A model generated the notes under the pieces. That model ran no database searches, was not told where the DNA came from, and saw only the letters and a program-made list of their open reading frames with translations. Below, one piece after another: positions 9,089 to 19,364 of a DNA stretch of 64,000 bases. The stretch lies in NCBI GenBank assembly GCA_012838385.1, contig DUPL01000068.1, positions 1 through 64,000 of the forward strand, read 5' to 3'. Numbering within the stretch: position 1 is the stretch's first letter; every line of letters begins with the position of its first letter. A program made the position numbers and the translations under genes. The stretch comes from Clostridiaceae bacterium (lineage in GTDB: Bacteria > Bacillota > Clostridia > UBA1212 > DUPL01).

Positions 9089-10867
9089 ATGAGTGACACA
9101 ATGAAAGGTCTTAAAAGAACCATAATGAATGGACATATAGCTGAAAAAAATATAGGGGATACAGTTGTTCTGACAGGATGGGTGGCCAAGGCAAGAAATT
9201 TAGGCAGCCTGATTTTTGTAGACCTGCGAGACAGAACAGGCATAGTGCAGCTTGTATTTGACAGCACGGTGGATGAGGATGTTTTCAACAAAGCAGAAAA
9301 AATCAGGAATGAATATGTACTGTGCGTAAAAGGTGTTGTCAGACCCCGTGAAAAAGAAGCCATAAATACAAAAATGGCTACAGGAATGGTTGAGGTTTAT
9401 GTAAACGACCTCAGGATACTCAGCGAGGCAGAAACTCCTCCGATTCATGTTGATGACAAGGCTGTTACTGGTGAAGTCAACAGACTTAAGTATAGATATC
9501 TAGACCTAAGAAAGCCTTCCATTCAAAAAAACCTCATACTAAGACATGAGGTAGCAAGATATGCAAGAAACTTCTTTGCTGATAACGGTTTTTTGGAAAT
9601 AGAGACGCCTATGCTTTCAAAAAGCACACCTGAAGGAGCAAGAGACTATCTTGTGCCCAGCAGGATTCACCATGGCAAGTTTTATGCGCTTCCCCAGTCT
9701 CCTCAATTGTACAAACAGCTACTGATGGTGGCAGGTTTTGACAGATACATTCAGATAGTCAAATGTTTCAGAGACGAGGATCTGCGGGCAGACAGACAAC
9801 CGGAATTTACACAGATTGACCTTGAAATGTCTTTTGTAGACATGGATGACGTTGTGTCTATAAATGAAGAGTTTCTGAAAGGGCTTTTCAAAAAAGTGAT
9901 GGATGTTGATGTGGAAATTCCATTTAGACGAATGTCTTACAAGGAAGCCATGGATAAATACGGCACCGACAAGCCCGATACCAGGTTTGGCATGGAGCTT
10001 AAGGATATTTCTTCTTTTGCTGAAAACTGTTCTTTCGGCATTTTCAAAGATACTGTAAAGAATGGCGGCTGTGTAAAGTTAATATCCGCCAGCGGTGCAG
10101 GATCGTTTTCCAGAAAGGAAATTGATAAGCTTGTGGAGTTTGTAAAATTCCATGGCGGAAAAGGCATGGCATGGATTATTAATGGTGAGAATGAAACAAG
10201 GTCCTCATTAGGGAAAGTTTTGACAGAAGAGGAGATTAAAGAAATAATCAGACTGGCAGAAAGCAATGTAGGAGATTTGATTTGCATTGTAAGTGACAAG
10301 GCCGACGTTGTTAATACCGCATTGGGAGCGTTAAGATGCCATATTGCCGAGAAACTTGACATAATACCTGATAACTTTGAGTTTTTATGGGTAACAGATT
10401 TCCCACTTTTTGAATACAGTGAAGAAGAAGATAGATATGTTGCAAAGCATCATCCCTTTACAATGCCTGTTGATGAAGATATAGATATGCTTGAGACAAA
10501 ACCAGAAAGGGTCAGAGCTAAAGCCTATGATATTGTATTGAATGGTTATGAAATAGGCGGAGGCAGTATAAGGATATACGATAATGAGTTGCAAAAAAGA
10601 ATGTTCAAGGCTCTGGGATTCAGCGAGGAAGAAGCTTACGAAAGATTCGGATTCCTGCTGGATGCCTTCAGATATGGAACACCACCTCATGGTGGAATGG
10701 CCTATGGACTCGACAGGCTGGTTATGATTATGGCAAATTGTGATAATATAAGGGATGTCATTGCATTCCCAAAGGTGCAGAATGCATCTTGTCTTATGAC
10801 TGGAGCTCCAGGTATGGTTGAAGAGAAGCAACTTAAGGAGCTAAACATTAAAATAGAAGAAGAATAA
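9089..10867 (+). CDS. aspS: Aspartyl-tRNA synthetase
   Basis: Class II synthetase of 592 residues, the bacterial form with an inserted GAD domain. The N-terminal OB-fold binds the anticodon (VVLTGWVAKARNLGSLIFVD). Motif 2 is seen around KCFRDEDLRADRQPEFTQ, and motif 3 as GMAYGLDRLVMIMA near the C-terminus. ATG at 9089 follows AGGGAGG (9076-9082) by 6 bases; the in-frame codon at 9059 has no ribosome site. Without a GatCAB search it is unknown whether the enzyme is discriminating. Confidence 0.96.
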   Translation: MSDTMKGLKRTIMNGHIAEKNIGDTVVLTGWVAKARNLGSLIFVDLRDRTGIVQLVFDSTVDEDVFNKAEKIRNEYVLCVKGVVRPREKEAINTKMATGMVEVYVNDLRILSEAETPPIHVDDKAVTGEVNRLKYRYLDLRKPSIQKNLILRHEVARYARNFFADNGFLEIETPMLSKSTPEGARDYLVPSRIHHGKFYALPQSPQLYKQLLMVAGFDRYIQIVKCFRDEDLRADRQPEFTQIDLEMSFVDMDDVVSINEEFLKGLFKKVMDVDVEIPFRRMSYKEAMDKYGTDKPDTRFGMELKDISSFAENCSFGIFKDTVKNGGCVKLISASGAGSFSRKEIDKLVEFVKFHGGKGMAWIINGENETRSSLGKVLTEEEIKEIIRLAESNVGDLICIVSDKADVVNTALGALRCHIAEKLDIIPDNFEFLWVTDFPLFEYSEEEDRYVAKHHPFTMPVDEDIDMLETKPERVRAKAYDIVLNGYEIGGGSIRIYDNELQKRMFKALGFSEEEAYERFGFLLDAFRYGTPPHGGMAYGLDRLVMIMANCDNIRDVIAFPKVQNASCLMTGAPGMVEEKQLKELNIKIEEE

Positions 10868-10891
10868 AATTGATTAGGATGATTTGAATTC

Positions 10892-13800
10892 ATGAGGGAC
10901 ATTGTGCATATAGGGCTGGATGTAGGCTCTACTACTGTGAAAATTGTCATTTTAGATAGAGAAAAAGAATTATTGTACCACAAGTATCAGAGGCACTACT
11001 CTGATATTCGCCGTACAATTTACGATATGCTGAAAGAGGCTTTGATTAAGTTTAAGGACTATCATGCCACAATCAAGCTGACCGGTTCCGGCGGTATGTT
11101 GGTGGCTGAGTGGCTTGGTTTGCCTTTTGTGCAGGAAGTTGTTGCTTCATCCGAAGCAGTAAGGCGCTTGATTCCACAAACGAATGTTGCTATCGAGTTA
11201 GGTGGAGAAGACGCAAAAATAACGTATTTTGATGATCCTATAGAGCAAAGAATGAACGGTACCTGTGCAGGGGGAACCGGAGCCTTTATAGATCAAATGG
11301 CAATACTTTTAAAGACTGACGCTGCAGGGCTCAACGAGTATGCAAAGAATCATACTATAATTTATCCAATTGCGGCCAGATGCGGAGTGTTTGCAAAAAC
11401 CGACATACAACCTTTGTTGAATGAAGGAGCATTGAAGGAAGACATCGCAGCATCCGTATTTCAGTCAGTTGTAAATCAAACCATAAGCGGTCTTGCCTGT
11501 GGAAGACCTATCAGGGGAAATGTCGCATTTCTTGGTGGACCACTTAACTATTTGTCCGAGCTAAGAAAGCGCTTCATAGAAACCTTGGTTCTCAAAGATG
11601 AACAGATCGTTTTTCCAAAGAATTCCCATCTGTTTGTGGCTATGGGAGCTGCTTTTTCCTCAGAAGACATGGAACCTGTCGCAATAAAGGATATTCTTGA
11701 CAAACTTGAACATGTTTTGAATATCCAGGCCGATGAGATTACAAGGCTCAGACCTCTGTTTACAGATGAAAATGAACTCAACGATTTTTATGAAAGACAC
11801 AACAAGGAAAAAGCAAAACGTGGTGATTTAAGTACATATGAAGGTTTGTGCTACTTTGGCATAGATGCTGGTTCCACGACAACCAAGGCTGTTTTGATTG
11901 GAGAAGATGATGAGATACTGTATACATACTATGCATCTAACTTTGGCAGTCCATTTAATTCAGCGCTGAACATATTGAAGGATCTATACAGTAAAATGCC
12001 TCCTACTGCGAAAATAGCCAATTCCTGTGTAACTGGCTATGGTGAAGGCCTGATAAAAACCGCACTGAATATTGATATGGGGGAAATTGAGACAATTGCC
12101 CATTACAAGGCAGCAGAGAAATTTCTTCCCGGAGTTGAATTTATTCTTGACATAGGTGGCCAGGACATGAAATGTCTCAAGGTCAGTGACGGTGTCATAC
12201 ATAATATTATGTTGAATGAAGCTTGTTCCTCTGGTTGTGGTTCATTTATTGAAGCTTTTGCAACTTCTTTAGGAATGAGTGTCTCGGAATTTGCAAAAGA
12301 AGCACTGTCGGCCCAGAAACCTGTGGACCTGGGCTCAAGATGTACTGTATTTATGAACTCAAGAGTTAAGCAAGCTCAAAAGGAAGGTGCTTCAGTTGCG
12401 GATATTTCCGCAGGACTGTCCTATTCGGTTATAAAAAACGCACTGACAAAAGTTATTAAAATTAGATCTCCCGAGCAAATGGGTAAGAAGATAATAACTC
12501 AGGGAGGTACATTTCTTAATGATGCTATCCTCAGGGCGTTTGAGATTGTGTCTGAAAGGGAAGCGGTAAGACCGGATATAGCTGGTCTGATGGGTGCTTA
12601 TGGCTGTGCATTGATAGCCAAGGAACATTACATAGAAGGCAGGGAGTCCAGCATCCTTAGTGTGGAGGACGCTGAGAAAATCGAGGTGGACATAAGGAAA
12701 GCCAGATGTGGAAAATGTCCAAACAACTGCCTGCTTACCATAAACAGGTTTTCAAACGGTACCCGGTTCATATCAGGCAACAGATGTGAAAGAGGACTTG
12801 GAGCATCTGCAAGTTCATCTACGAGCCTTCCAAACCTCTATAAGTATAAATACGAACGCCTGTTCCAATACGAACCAATAAAGGATGCAAAAAGAGGCAG
12901 GGTAGGCATACCCAGGGTACTTAACATGTATGAAAACTACCCCTTCTGGTTCACTTTCTTCACATGCCTGGGGTATGAAGTGGTCATATCGGATCACAGC
13001 TCAAAAGAGCTTTATGAATCCGGAATGGAAACCATGCCTTCTGAATCCGTATGCTATCCTGGTAAAATTGTGCACGGACACATAATGAACCTGATAGACA
13101 AAGGTGTGAAGTTCATATTCTATCCTTGCATACCTTACGAACACAAGGAAGACGAGAAGGCTAACAATCACTACAATTGTCCAATCGTCACTTCTTATCC
13201 GGAAGTAATTAAAGCGAACATGGACATATTAAGTGAAAAAGGCATTACATTCATGAAGCCATTCCTGCCAATTTATGATCAAAAACGAATGGGCGACAGG
13301 CTTTACGAAGAATTGAGCCCATTGGGCATTGAAAAAGACGAGATAAGAAATGCTCTTGAAAAAGCATATGAAGAAGATGAATGTTTTAAGAATGATGTAA
13401 GGAAAAAAGGCGAAGAGACTCTCGAATACTGTCGTAAAAACAAAATAACTCCCATAGTTCTGGCTGGAAGGCCTTACCATGTGGATCCTGAAATCAACCA
13501 CGGTATCCCGGAGCTCATAAACTCCTTTGGATTTGCAGTAGTGACGGAGGACTCAATTTCGCATTTGGCCGAAATTGAAACACCAATCCGTGTTGTAAAC
13601 CAATGGACATATCACTCGAGACTATACAGGGCAGCCCACTATGTGAGAGAAAACAATGATGTGGAACTCGTACAGCTTAACTCCTTTGGCTGTGGACTTG
13701 ATGCCGTCACCACGGACCAGGTGGAAGAGATCCTTACATCCAATGGTAACATATATACCTGCCTGAAGATTGACGAGGGTACCAACCTCGGCGCAATTAG

Positions 13801-15127
13801 AATAAGGATCAGGTCACTCAAGGCGGCTCTTGAGGAAAGAAACAGGCATGGTTTTGAGATTAAGAAGAATGTCTCATATGCCCAAAAAAAGGTTCTCTTT
13901 ACGAAAGAAATGAAGAAGAACCATACCATATTATCGCCTCAAATGTCTCCGATACATTTCGATATACTTGAAGAGGCATTCAAGGCAAACGGTTACAATC
14001 TTGAAGTACTGCCATCCAACGATAGAGTAGCGGTGGACGAAGGACTCAAGTATGTTAATAATGATGCATGCTACCCTTCAATCCTCGTAGTAGGTCAGAT
14101 AGCCGAAGCTCTGAAATCAGGGAAGTATGACCTTGACAATACTTCCGTCATTATTACTCAGACTGGTGGCGGATGCAGGGCAACCAACTACATAGCCTTT
14201 ATTAGAAAAGCATTGAAAGACATGGGCTATGGCCATGTTCCTGTCATTTCACTATCTGCTTCAGGACTTGAGAAGAACCCAGGATTCAACATCACACTGC
14301 CGCTTATAAATTCTGCCATGATGGCAGTTTGCTATGGAGACTTGTTCATGAGGTTGCTTTACAGAACAAGGCCCTATGAAAAGGTTCCAGGTTCCGCCAA
14401 CAGGTTGCATCAGAAGTGGAATGAAAAGGTTAAGAAGTCTGTACATAATGGAAGAATACGAGAGTACATAGACAATATTAAAAGGATAATCCACGATTTT
14501 GACAACCTGGAACTTTTGGATATTAAAAAGCCAAGAGTCGGCCTGGTTGGGGAAATACTGGTCAAATTCCATCCAACGGCCAACAACTTTGTGGTGGACC
14601 TAGTTGAAAGTGAAGGAGCAGAGGCGGTAATGCCCGACCTTATGGACTTTCTTTTGTATTGCGCTTACAACCAAATTGCAAAAAGAGAGCTTCTTACAGG
14701 CTCAAGATCATCCGTATTTCTTGCGAAAACTGCAATTGGTGTAATTGAGAAGTACAGAAAGCCCATGAGAAAATATCTGTCAAGAAGCAAGCGCTTTACT
14801 CCGCCCAGCGATATATATGAGATGGCGGAAGCTGCCAACAAGATACTGTCAGTAGGTAATTGCACTGGCGAAGGATGGTTCTTGACGGCTGAAATGATAG
14901 AACTTATAGAAGCTGGAGTTCCCAACATTGTTTGCATGCAACCTTTTGCATGCCTGCCCAATCATGTAACAGGAAAAGGCATGATAAAGGCTTTGAGAAG
15001 GGAATATCCTGAGAGCAACATTGTGGCAGTGGATTACGATCCTGGTGCCAGTGAGGTTAACCAGCTGAACAGAATCAGACTGATGTTGTCAGCTGCATTT
15101 AGAAATCTAAATTTGGGTGAAGCATAA
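10892..15127 (+). CDS. Giant acyl-CoA dehydratase activase fusion (BadF/HgdC-type ATPase x2 + DUF2229 + HgdB-like region)
   Basis: 1411 residues. Two ASKHA ATPase domains lie in tandem: [13 protein letters not shown] at the N-terminus and [13 protein letters not shown] from about residue 322. Each has a Cys-bearing loop ([22 protein letters not shown]) that in HgdC-type activators ligates a bridging [4Fe-4S] cluster. A Cys cluster (KCPNNC) lies near residue 610, followed by a DUF2229-type region and a C-terminal region resembling the dehydratase D component, with [10 protein letters not shown]. Such proteins drive ATP-dependent low-potential electron transfer. The true partner is not visible: no free dehydratase subunits are nearby. 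It lies between aspS and spoIIP with tight spacing. Confidence 0.85.
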   Translation: MRDIVHIGLDVGSTTVKIVILDREKELLYHKYQRHYSDIRRTIYDMLKEALIKFKDYHATIKLTGSGGMLVAEWLGLPFVQEVVASSEAVRRLIPQTNVAIELGGEDAKITYFDDPIEQRMNGTCAGGTGAFIDQMAILLKTDAAGLNEYAKNHTIIYPIAARCGVFAKTDIQPLLNEGALKEDIAASVFQSVVNQTISGLACGRPIRGNVAFLGGPLNYLSELRKRFIETLVLKDEQIVFPKNSHLFVAMGAAFSSEDMEPVAIKDILDKLEHVLNIQADEITRLRPLFTDENELNDFYERHNKEKAKRGDLSTYEGLCYFGIDAGSTTTKAVLIGEDDEILYTYYASNFGSPFNSALNILKDLYSKMPPTAKIANSCVTGYGEGLIKTALNIDMGEIETIAHYKAAEKFLPGVEFILDIGGQDMKCLKVSDGVIHNIMLNEACSSGCGSFIEAFATSLGMSVSEFAKEALSAQKPVDLGSRCTVFMNSRVKQAQKEGASVADISAGLSYSVIKNALTKVIKIRSPEQMGKKIITQGGTFLNDAILRAFEIVSEREAVRPDIAGLMGAYGCALIAKEHYIEGRESSILSVEDAEKIEVDIRKARCGKCPNNCLLTINRFSNGTRFISGNRCERGLGASASSSTSLPNLYKYKYERLFQYEPIKDAKRGRVGIPRVLNMYENYPFWFTFFTCLGYEVVISDHSSKELYESGMETMPSESVCYPGKIVHGHIMNLIDKGVKFIFYPCIPYEHKEDEKANNHYNCPIVTSYPEVIKANMDILSEKGITFMKPFLPIYDQKRMGDRLYEELSPLGIEKDEIRNALEKAYEEDECFKNDVRKKGEETLEYCRKNKITPIVLAGRPYHVDPEINHGIPELINSFGFAVVTEDSISHLAEIETPIRVVNQWTYHSRLYRAAHYVRENNDVELVQLNSFGCGLDAVTTDQVEEILTSNGNIYTCLKIDEGTNLGAIRIRIRSLKAALEERNRHGFEIKKNVSYAQKKVLFTKEMKKNHTILSPQMSPIHFDILEEAFKANGYNLEVLPSNDRVAVDEGLKYVNNDACYPSILVVGQIAEALKSGKYDLDNTSVIITQTGGGCRATNYIAFIRKALKDMGYGHVPVISLSASGLEKNPGFNITLPLINSAMMAVCYGDLFMRLLYRTRPYEKVPGSANRLHQKWNEKVKKSVHNGRIREYIDNIKRIIHDFDNLELLDIKKPRVGLVGEILVKFHPTANNFVVDLVESEGAEAVMPDLMDFLLYCAYNQIAKRELLTGSRSSVFLAKTAIGVIEKYRKPMRKYLSRSKRFTPPSDIYEMAEAANKILSVGNCTGEGWFLTAEMIELIEAGVPNIVCMQPFACLPNHVTGKGMIKALRREYPESNIVAVDYDPGASEVNQLNRIRLMLSAAFRNLNLGEA

Positions 15128-16387
15128 GTGAATAGAAGAATATACGATAGCTCGCATTTGTATTTAATAGAGAATAACAGATTACAAAAGAAGAAAAGAA
15201 TAAAAAAATACATGCTCCTCTTTATTATCATCGAAATTCTGGTTATCTCTATTCTTGTTGTATGTGCATTGGTAACCGTTGATAATAAAGGGAAAATTGC
15301 TTTGAAGGAACTTCTTGAAAACATGGACGAGGCAAAGACCCATAACTATAACGGAAGGTATCTGTCCAACAGAATATATGGGGTTGCCTCGCCCCTTGTA
15401 AAAAGAATTCATACACATGAGAAGCTGGTGGACTTGTATTTGAACGGGACAAGCCCAAGTGTAAGTAAACCACCAAAACCAAATAATACCCCTATGCCCG
15501 TTGAAGAGAACATAAAATACTATATGTTCAGTTTATATGACAATTCATACAAATATTCAGTATTCTACGATACTGAAATCTCCGTGGAAACGGGAATCAA
15601 GGATGATATTGAAAAAGAACTGGTGGCAGGCTACAAAAGTGAACTCAGGTATGGCTCCTTGAAGGTGGTTAACGACTATGTTCGAGATCCAATTAATATT
15701 AGGGAGATTCTTCAAGCGCCTCTGGTTATTAAAAAGCCTGAAAAAGGCAAATCCTCCATCCTCATATTCCACACTCATACAAGTGAAGGGTATTGTTTGA
15801 CTGAAGAAGATAAGTATAATAATGAAAACTTTACAACAGACACTGAGATGAATGTTGTGAAAGCAGGAAGCATAATTGAAAAAATTCTAAATGAAAAGTA
15901 TAATATTAATACCTTGCATGACAAGACAGTTCATGATCAAGGGTATAATCATAATATTGCTTATGATTTGTCTAAAAAGACTGTAGAATCAATTAAGGAA
16001 GAACATGATTCCATTCAACTGACTATCGATATACATCGAGATGGCGCTTTTGATGGAAGCAAAAAGTTTGATCCCACCGTTGAACATAACGGAAAAATGT
16101 TTGCCCAGGTGATGTTTGTTGTTGGATGCGATTATGATGTTAATAATCCTAATCCAAACTGGAGGGACAATTTCAAACTTGCCATGCTGATGTTGGAAAT
16201 GCTGGAAGAAAAGGTTCCAGGTATAACTAGAGGAATTTCCATGAGAAAAGATCCATATAATACAAACCTGGCAGACAGGGGAATACTTATTGAAATAGGA
16301 TTCAATGGAAATTTGATTTCTGAGGTTGTTAACACATCTGAAATTGTAGCGGATGTACTGGGTGAAATTTATTCATACGAAGAATAA
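15128..16387 (+). CDS. spoIIP: Stage II sporulation protein P-like amidase/endopeptidase
   Basis: 419 residues. One membrane helix near residues 27-50 leaves the rest outside, and the SpoIIP domain carries HTHTSE near residue 215. SpoIIP cleaves stem peptides and cross-links in septal peptidoglycan within the SpoIID-M-P engulfment complex, made in the mother cell. A Pro/Lys-rich linker separates the anchor from the catalytic part. GTG start at 15128 immediately follows the activase stop, with GGGTGA at 15116-15121. It sits before lepA, an arrangement common in clostridia. It supports an endospore-forming host. Confidence 0.88.
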   Translation: MNRRIYDSSHLYLIENNRLQKKKRIKKYMLLFIIIEILVISILVVCALVTVDNKGKIALKELLENMDEAKTHNYNGRYLSNRIYGVASPLVKRIHTHEKLVDLYLNGTSPSVSKPPKPNNTPMPVEENIKYYMFSLYDNSYKYSVFYDTEISVETGIKDDIEKELVAGYKSELRYGSLKVVNDYVRDPINIREILQAPLVIKKPEKGKSSILIFHTHTSEGYCLTEEDKYNNENFTTDTEMNVVKAGSIIEKILNEKYNINTLHDKTVHDQGYNHNIAYDLSKKTVESIKEEHDSIQLTIDIHRDGAFDGSKKFDPTVEHNGKMFAQVMFVVGCDYDVNNPNPNWRDNFKLAMLMLEMLEEKVPGITRGISMRKDPYNTNLADRGILIEIGFNGNLISEVVNTSEIVADVLGEIYSYEE

Positions 16388-16407
16388 ATAAAGATAGGGA
16401 GTAGCAT

Positions 16408-18213
16408 ATGAACAATCAGGATAAAATTAGGAATTTTTGCATAATTGCTCATATTGACCATGGAAAATCTACATTGGCTGACAGGATATTAGAACAGACT
16501 GGAGAGCTTTCCGAAAGGGAAATGGAGGAACAGGTTCTGGACAACATGGACCTGGAAAGGGAAAGAGGAATTACTATTAAGGCGCGTTCCGTCAGATTGA
16601 ATTATCTTGCCGATGATGGAGTTGAGTATATTTATAATCTTATTGACACCCCAGGTCATGTTGACTTTACTTATGAAGTATCAAGAACATTGGCTGCATG
16701 CGAAGGTGCAATCCTGGTGGTGGACGCAGCTCAGGGAATTGAAGCACAAACTCTGGCAAATGTTTATATGGCCATGGATCACAACTTGGAAATTATCCCG
16801 GTTATAAACAAAATAGATTTGCCTGCAGCGCAACCTGAAGTTGTAAAGAAGGAAATCGAGGAGGTAATTGGCATACCTGCATCCGATGCTCCACTTATCT
16901 CTGCAAAGGCAGGTATAGGCATTAAGGATGTCCTTGAAGAAATAGCAACCAGAATCCCATCACCATCAGGTGACAAGGAAGCTCCTCTTCAGGCACTGAT
17001 TTTCGACTCCGTTTATGACACCTACAGAGGTGTAATCATATATGTAAAGGTTGTAAACGGCAGACTCAAAAAAGGCGATACAATCAAACTCATGTCAACA
17101 GAGAAAACCTTCATTATTACTGAACTAGGGTGGTTCAAGCCAGGCACTTTCTACCCATGTGACTCCTTGGAAACAGGGGAAGTTGGGTATATTGTGGCAA
17201 ACATTAAAAACATACAGGATGCCAATGTTGGTGATACTGTTACCCTAGTAAGCAATCCTGCCAAGAATCCTTTGCCAGGATACAAGAAAGCAAAACCAAT
17301 GGTTTTTTGCGGAGTTTATCCTGTCGACGGTTCAGATTTTGAAGGATTAAGGGATGCTTTAGCTAAACTTCAGCTTAATGACGCATCGCTGGCTTTCGAA
17401 CCTGAAACATCAAAAGCATTGGGATTTGGTTTCAGATGCGGATTCTTGGGACTTCTTCATATGGAGATTATACTTGAAAGAATTCAGAGAGAGTTTGATA
17501 TCGACATCATTACCACAACACCAAGCGTTATATACAGGATTTACAAAACAAATGGTGAGGTTCTGGAACTGGACAACCCAACAAACATGCCTTCTGTAAA
17601 CATGATAGACCATATAGAAGAACCAATGGTGAAAGCATCCATACTGACTCCAGCGGAATTTGTCGGCAACATCATGGAGCTTACCATTGACAGAAGAGGT
17701 ACGTTCCTTAACATGGATTATCTTGAGCGTGACAGGGTACTGCTTACTTACGAAATACCTCTAAACGAGGTCATTTACGACTACTTTGACGCACTAAAAT
17801 CTAGAACAAAAGGCTATGCGTCACTAGATTATGAGATGACTGGCTACAAGGTTTCAAAGCTTGTAAGGCTTGACATATACGTAAATGGTGAAGTAGTGGA
17901 CGCTCTTTCCTTTATCGTTCATGAAGAGAAAGCATACCAAAGGGGAAGAAAGGTGGCTGAAAAGCTTAAGGAAGCAATTCCCAGACACCAGTTTGAAGTA
18001 CCTATTCAGGCATACCTTGGCGGCAAGATCATAGCAAGGGAAACTGTTAAGGCATACAGAAAAGACGTTACGTCCAAATGCTATGGTGGCGACATTTCAA
18101 GAAAGAAGAAATTGCTTGAAAAACAGAAGGAAGGTAAAAAGCGTATGAGGCAGTTTGGCAGTGTGGAAATACCTCAAGAGGCTTTTCTTACCGTACTAAA
18201 GTTGGATGATTAA
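16408..18213 (+). CDS. lepA: Elongation factor 4 (LepA)
   Basis: Ribosome-bound GTPase of 601 residues. G1 [14 protein letters not shown]3 DTPGHVDF and G4 NKIDLPAA are all present, followed by EF-G-like domains and the LepA-specific C-terminal domain ([14 protein letters not shown]). It is thought to back-translocate or remodel ribosomes and to aid 30S assembly. ATG at 16408 has GGGAGTAGC upstream. hemW overlaps or abuts the stop. Confidence 0.97.
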   Translation: MNNQDKIRNFCIIAHIDHGKSTLADRILEQTGELSEREMEEQVLDNMDLERERGITIKARSVRLNYLADDGVEYIYNLIDTPGHVDFTYEVSRTLAACEGAILVVDAAQGIEAQTLANVYMAMDHNLEIIPVINKIDLPAAQPEVVKKEIEEVIGIPASDAPLISAKAGIGIKDVLEEIATRIPSPSGDKEAPLQALIFDSVYDTYRGVIIYVKVVNGRLKKGDTIKLMSTEKTFIITELGWFKPGTFYPCDSLETGEVGYIVANIKNIQDANVGDTVTLVSNPAKNPLPGYKKAKPMVFCGVYPVDGSDFEGLRDALAKLQLNDASLAFEPETSKALGFGFRCGFLGLLHMEIILERIQREFDIDIITTTPSVIYRIYKTNGEVLELDNPTNMPSVNMIDHIEEPMVKASILTPAEFVGNIMELTIDRRGTFLNMDYLERDRVLLTYEIPLNEVIYDYFDALKSRTKGYASLDYEMTGYKVSKLVRLDIYVNGEVVDALSFIVHEEKAYQRGRKVAEKLKEAIPRHQFEVPIQAYLGGKIIARETVKAYRKDVTSKCYGGDISRKKKLLEKQKEGKKRMRQFGSVEIPQEAFLTVLKLDD

Positions 18214-18214
18214 C

Positions 18215-19363
18215 ATGCATGCTGAAGATTTTGGCATATATGTCCATATACCATTTTGTGAAAGAAAGTGCATATATTGCGACTTTCTTTCATTTGGTAT
18301 TAATACTATTGGCAATGAAAGCGTAGAAAAGTATTTTGACACTCTCTATCTTGAAATGAATAAAAAGAAAGAAAGTGTCAATAAAACTATTACCAGCATA
18401 TTCATTGGGGGAGGCACTCCTTCCATTGTTGAACCGAAACTAATTCATTCACTTATTGAAAAACTTAGAAAAAACTTTGTAATTGCAAAGGATGCTGAAA
18501 TAACGATTGAAGCAAACCCTGGCACTGTAAAAAAAGATGATTTTTTAATGTATAAGGATGCTGGCATTAACAGAATTAGTTTCGGCATTCAGTCCTTGAA
18601 TGATGATCTTGCGAAATTTCTAGGCAGAATACATACAAAAGAAGATTCCATCAACGCCATCAGAAATGCTCAAAAGGCTGGATTTGAAAACATTAACGCT
18701 GATGTTTTAGTTGGTGTGCCCAATCAAAGCGTTGATGTATTCATGAGCACATTAATAGAGCTGGCAAATCTAAATGTTCCTCACATATCTGCGTACAGCT
18801 TGATTCTGGAGGAAGAGACTAGTTTGTATGATATGATTGATAAGGGAATTGTTAAGTTGCCAAAGGATGAATTGGACAGGCAAATGTACCATAAATGTTT
18901 GGAATATTTGATGTCCAAAGAATATATTCACTATGAGATATCCAATTTTGCATTAAACGGATATGAATGCAGGCACAATCTTCTTTATTGGCACTGCAAT
19001 GAATATTTGGGTCTTGGTCTTGGTGCATCTTCATACATAAACAGTATAAGATTTAGAAATACGAGTAATTTTAGAGACTACCTTAGTCTTGATTTTAACG
19101 TATTTAATGAAGAAGTATTAAGTGATACCGATAAGATGAATGAATTTATGCTCCTTGGCTTTAGATTAACAAAAGGACCTGATCCTAAGATGTTTTACAA
19201 GAGGTTTAACAAGTTTTATCATATTATATACAAGGAAGTCTTGGATAAGCTCGAAAGGTTGGGTCTTATACAGATTTCTAATGTGAAAGGCAAATTCATA
19301 TCCTACTGTTTGACTGGAAAAGGATATGATTTTGCGAATCAGGTTTTTATGGAGTTTGTGTGA
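18215..19363 (+). CDS. hemW: HemW-type radical SAM protein (heme chaperone family)
   Basis: 382 residues. HIPFC-x3-C-x2-CDF (C15, C19, C22) is the radical SAM cluster motif of the HemN/HemW family, followed by FIGGGTPS and a HemN C-terminal domain. HemW lacks the fourth cluster cysteine (CxC) of true coproporphyrinogen oxidase HemN; here the residue after CD is Phe, consistent with HemW. It lies directly after lepA, as in many Firmicutes. The start could also be ATG 18206, overlapping lepA by 8 bases; GGA at 18204-18206 favours 18215. Confidence 0.9.
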   Translation: MHAEDFGIYVHIPFCERKCIYCDFLSFGINTIGNESVEKYFDTLYLEMNKKKESVNKTITSIFIGGGTPSIVEPKLIHSLIEKLRKNFVIAKDAEITIEANPGTVKKDDFLMYKDAGINRISFGIQSLNDDLAKFLGRIHTKEDSINAIRNAQKAGFENINADVLVGVPNQSVDVFMSTLIELANLNVPHISAYSLILEEETSLYDMIDKGIVKLPKDELDRQMYHKCLEYLMSKEYIHYEISNFALNGYECRHNLLYWHCNEYLGLGLGASSYINSIRFRNTSNFRDYLSLDFNVFNEEVLSDTDKMNEFMLLGFRLTKGPDPKMFYKRFNKFYHIIYKEVLDKLERLGLIQISNVKGKFISYCLTGKGYDFANQVFMEFV

Positions 19364-19364
19364 T

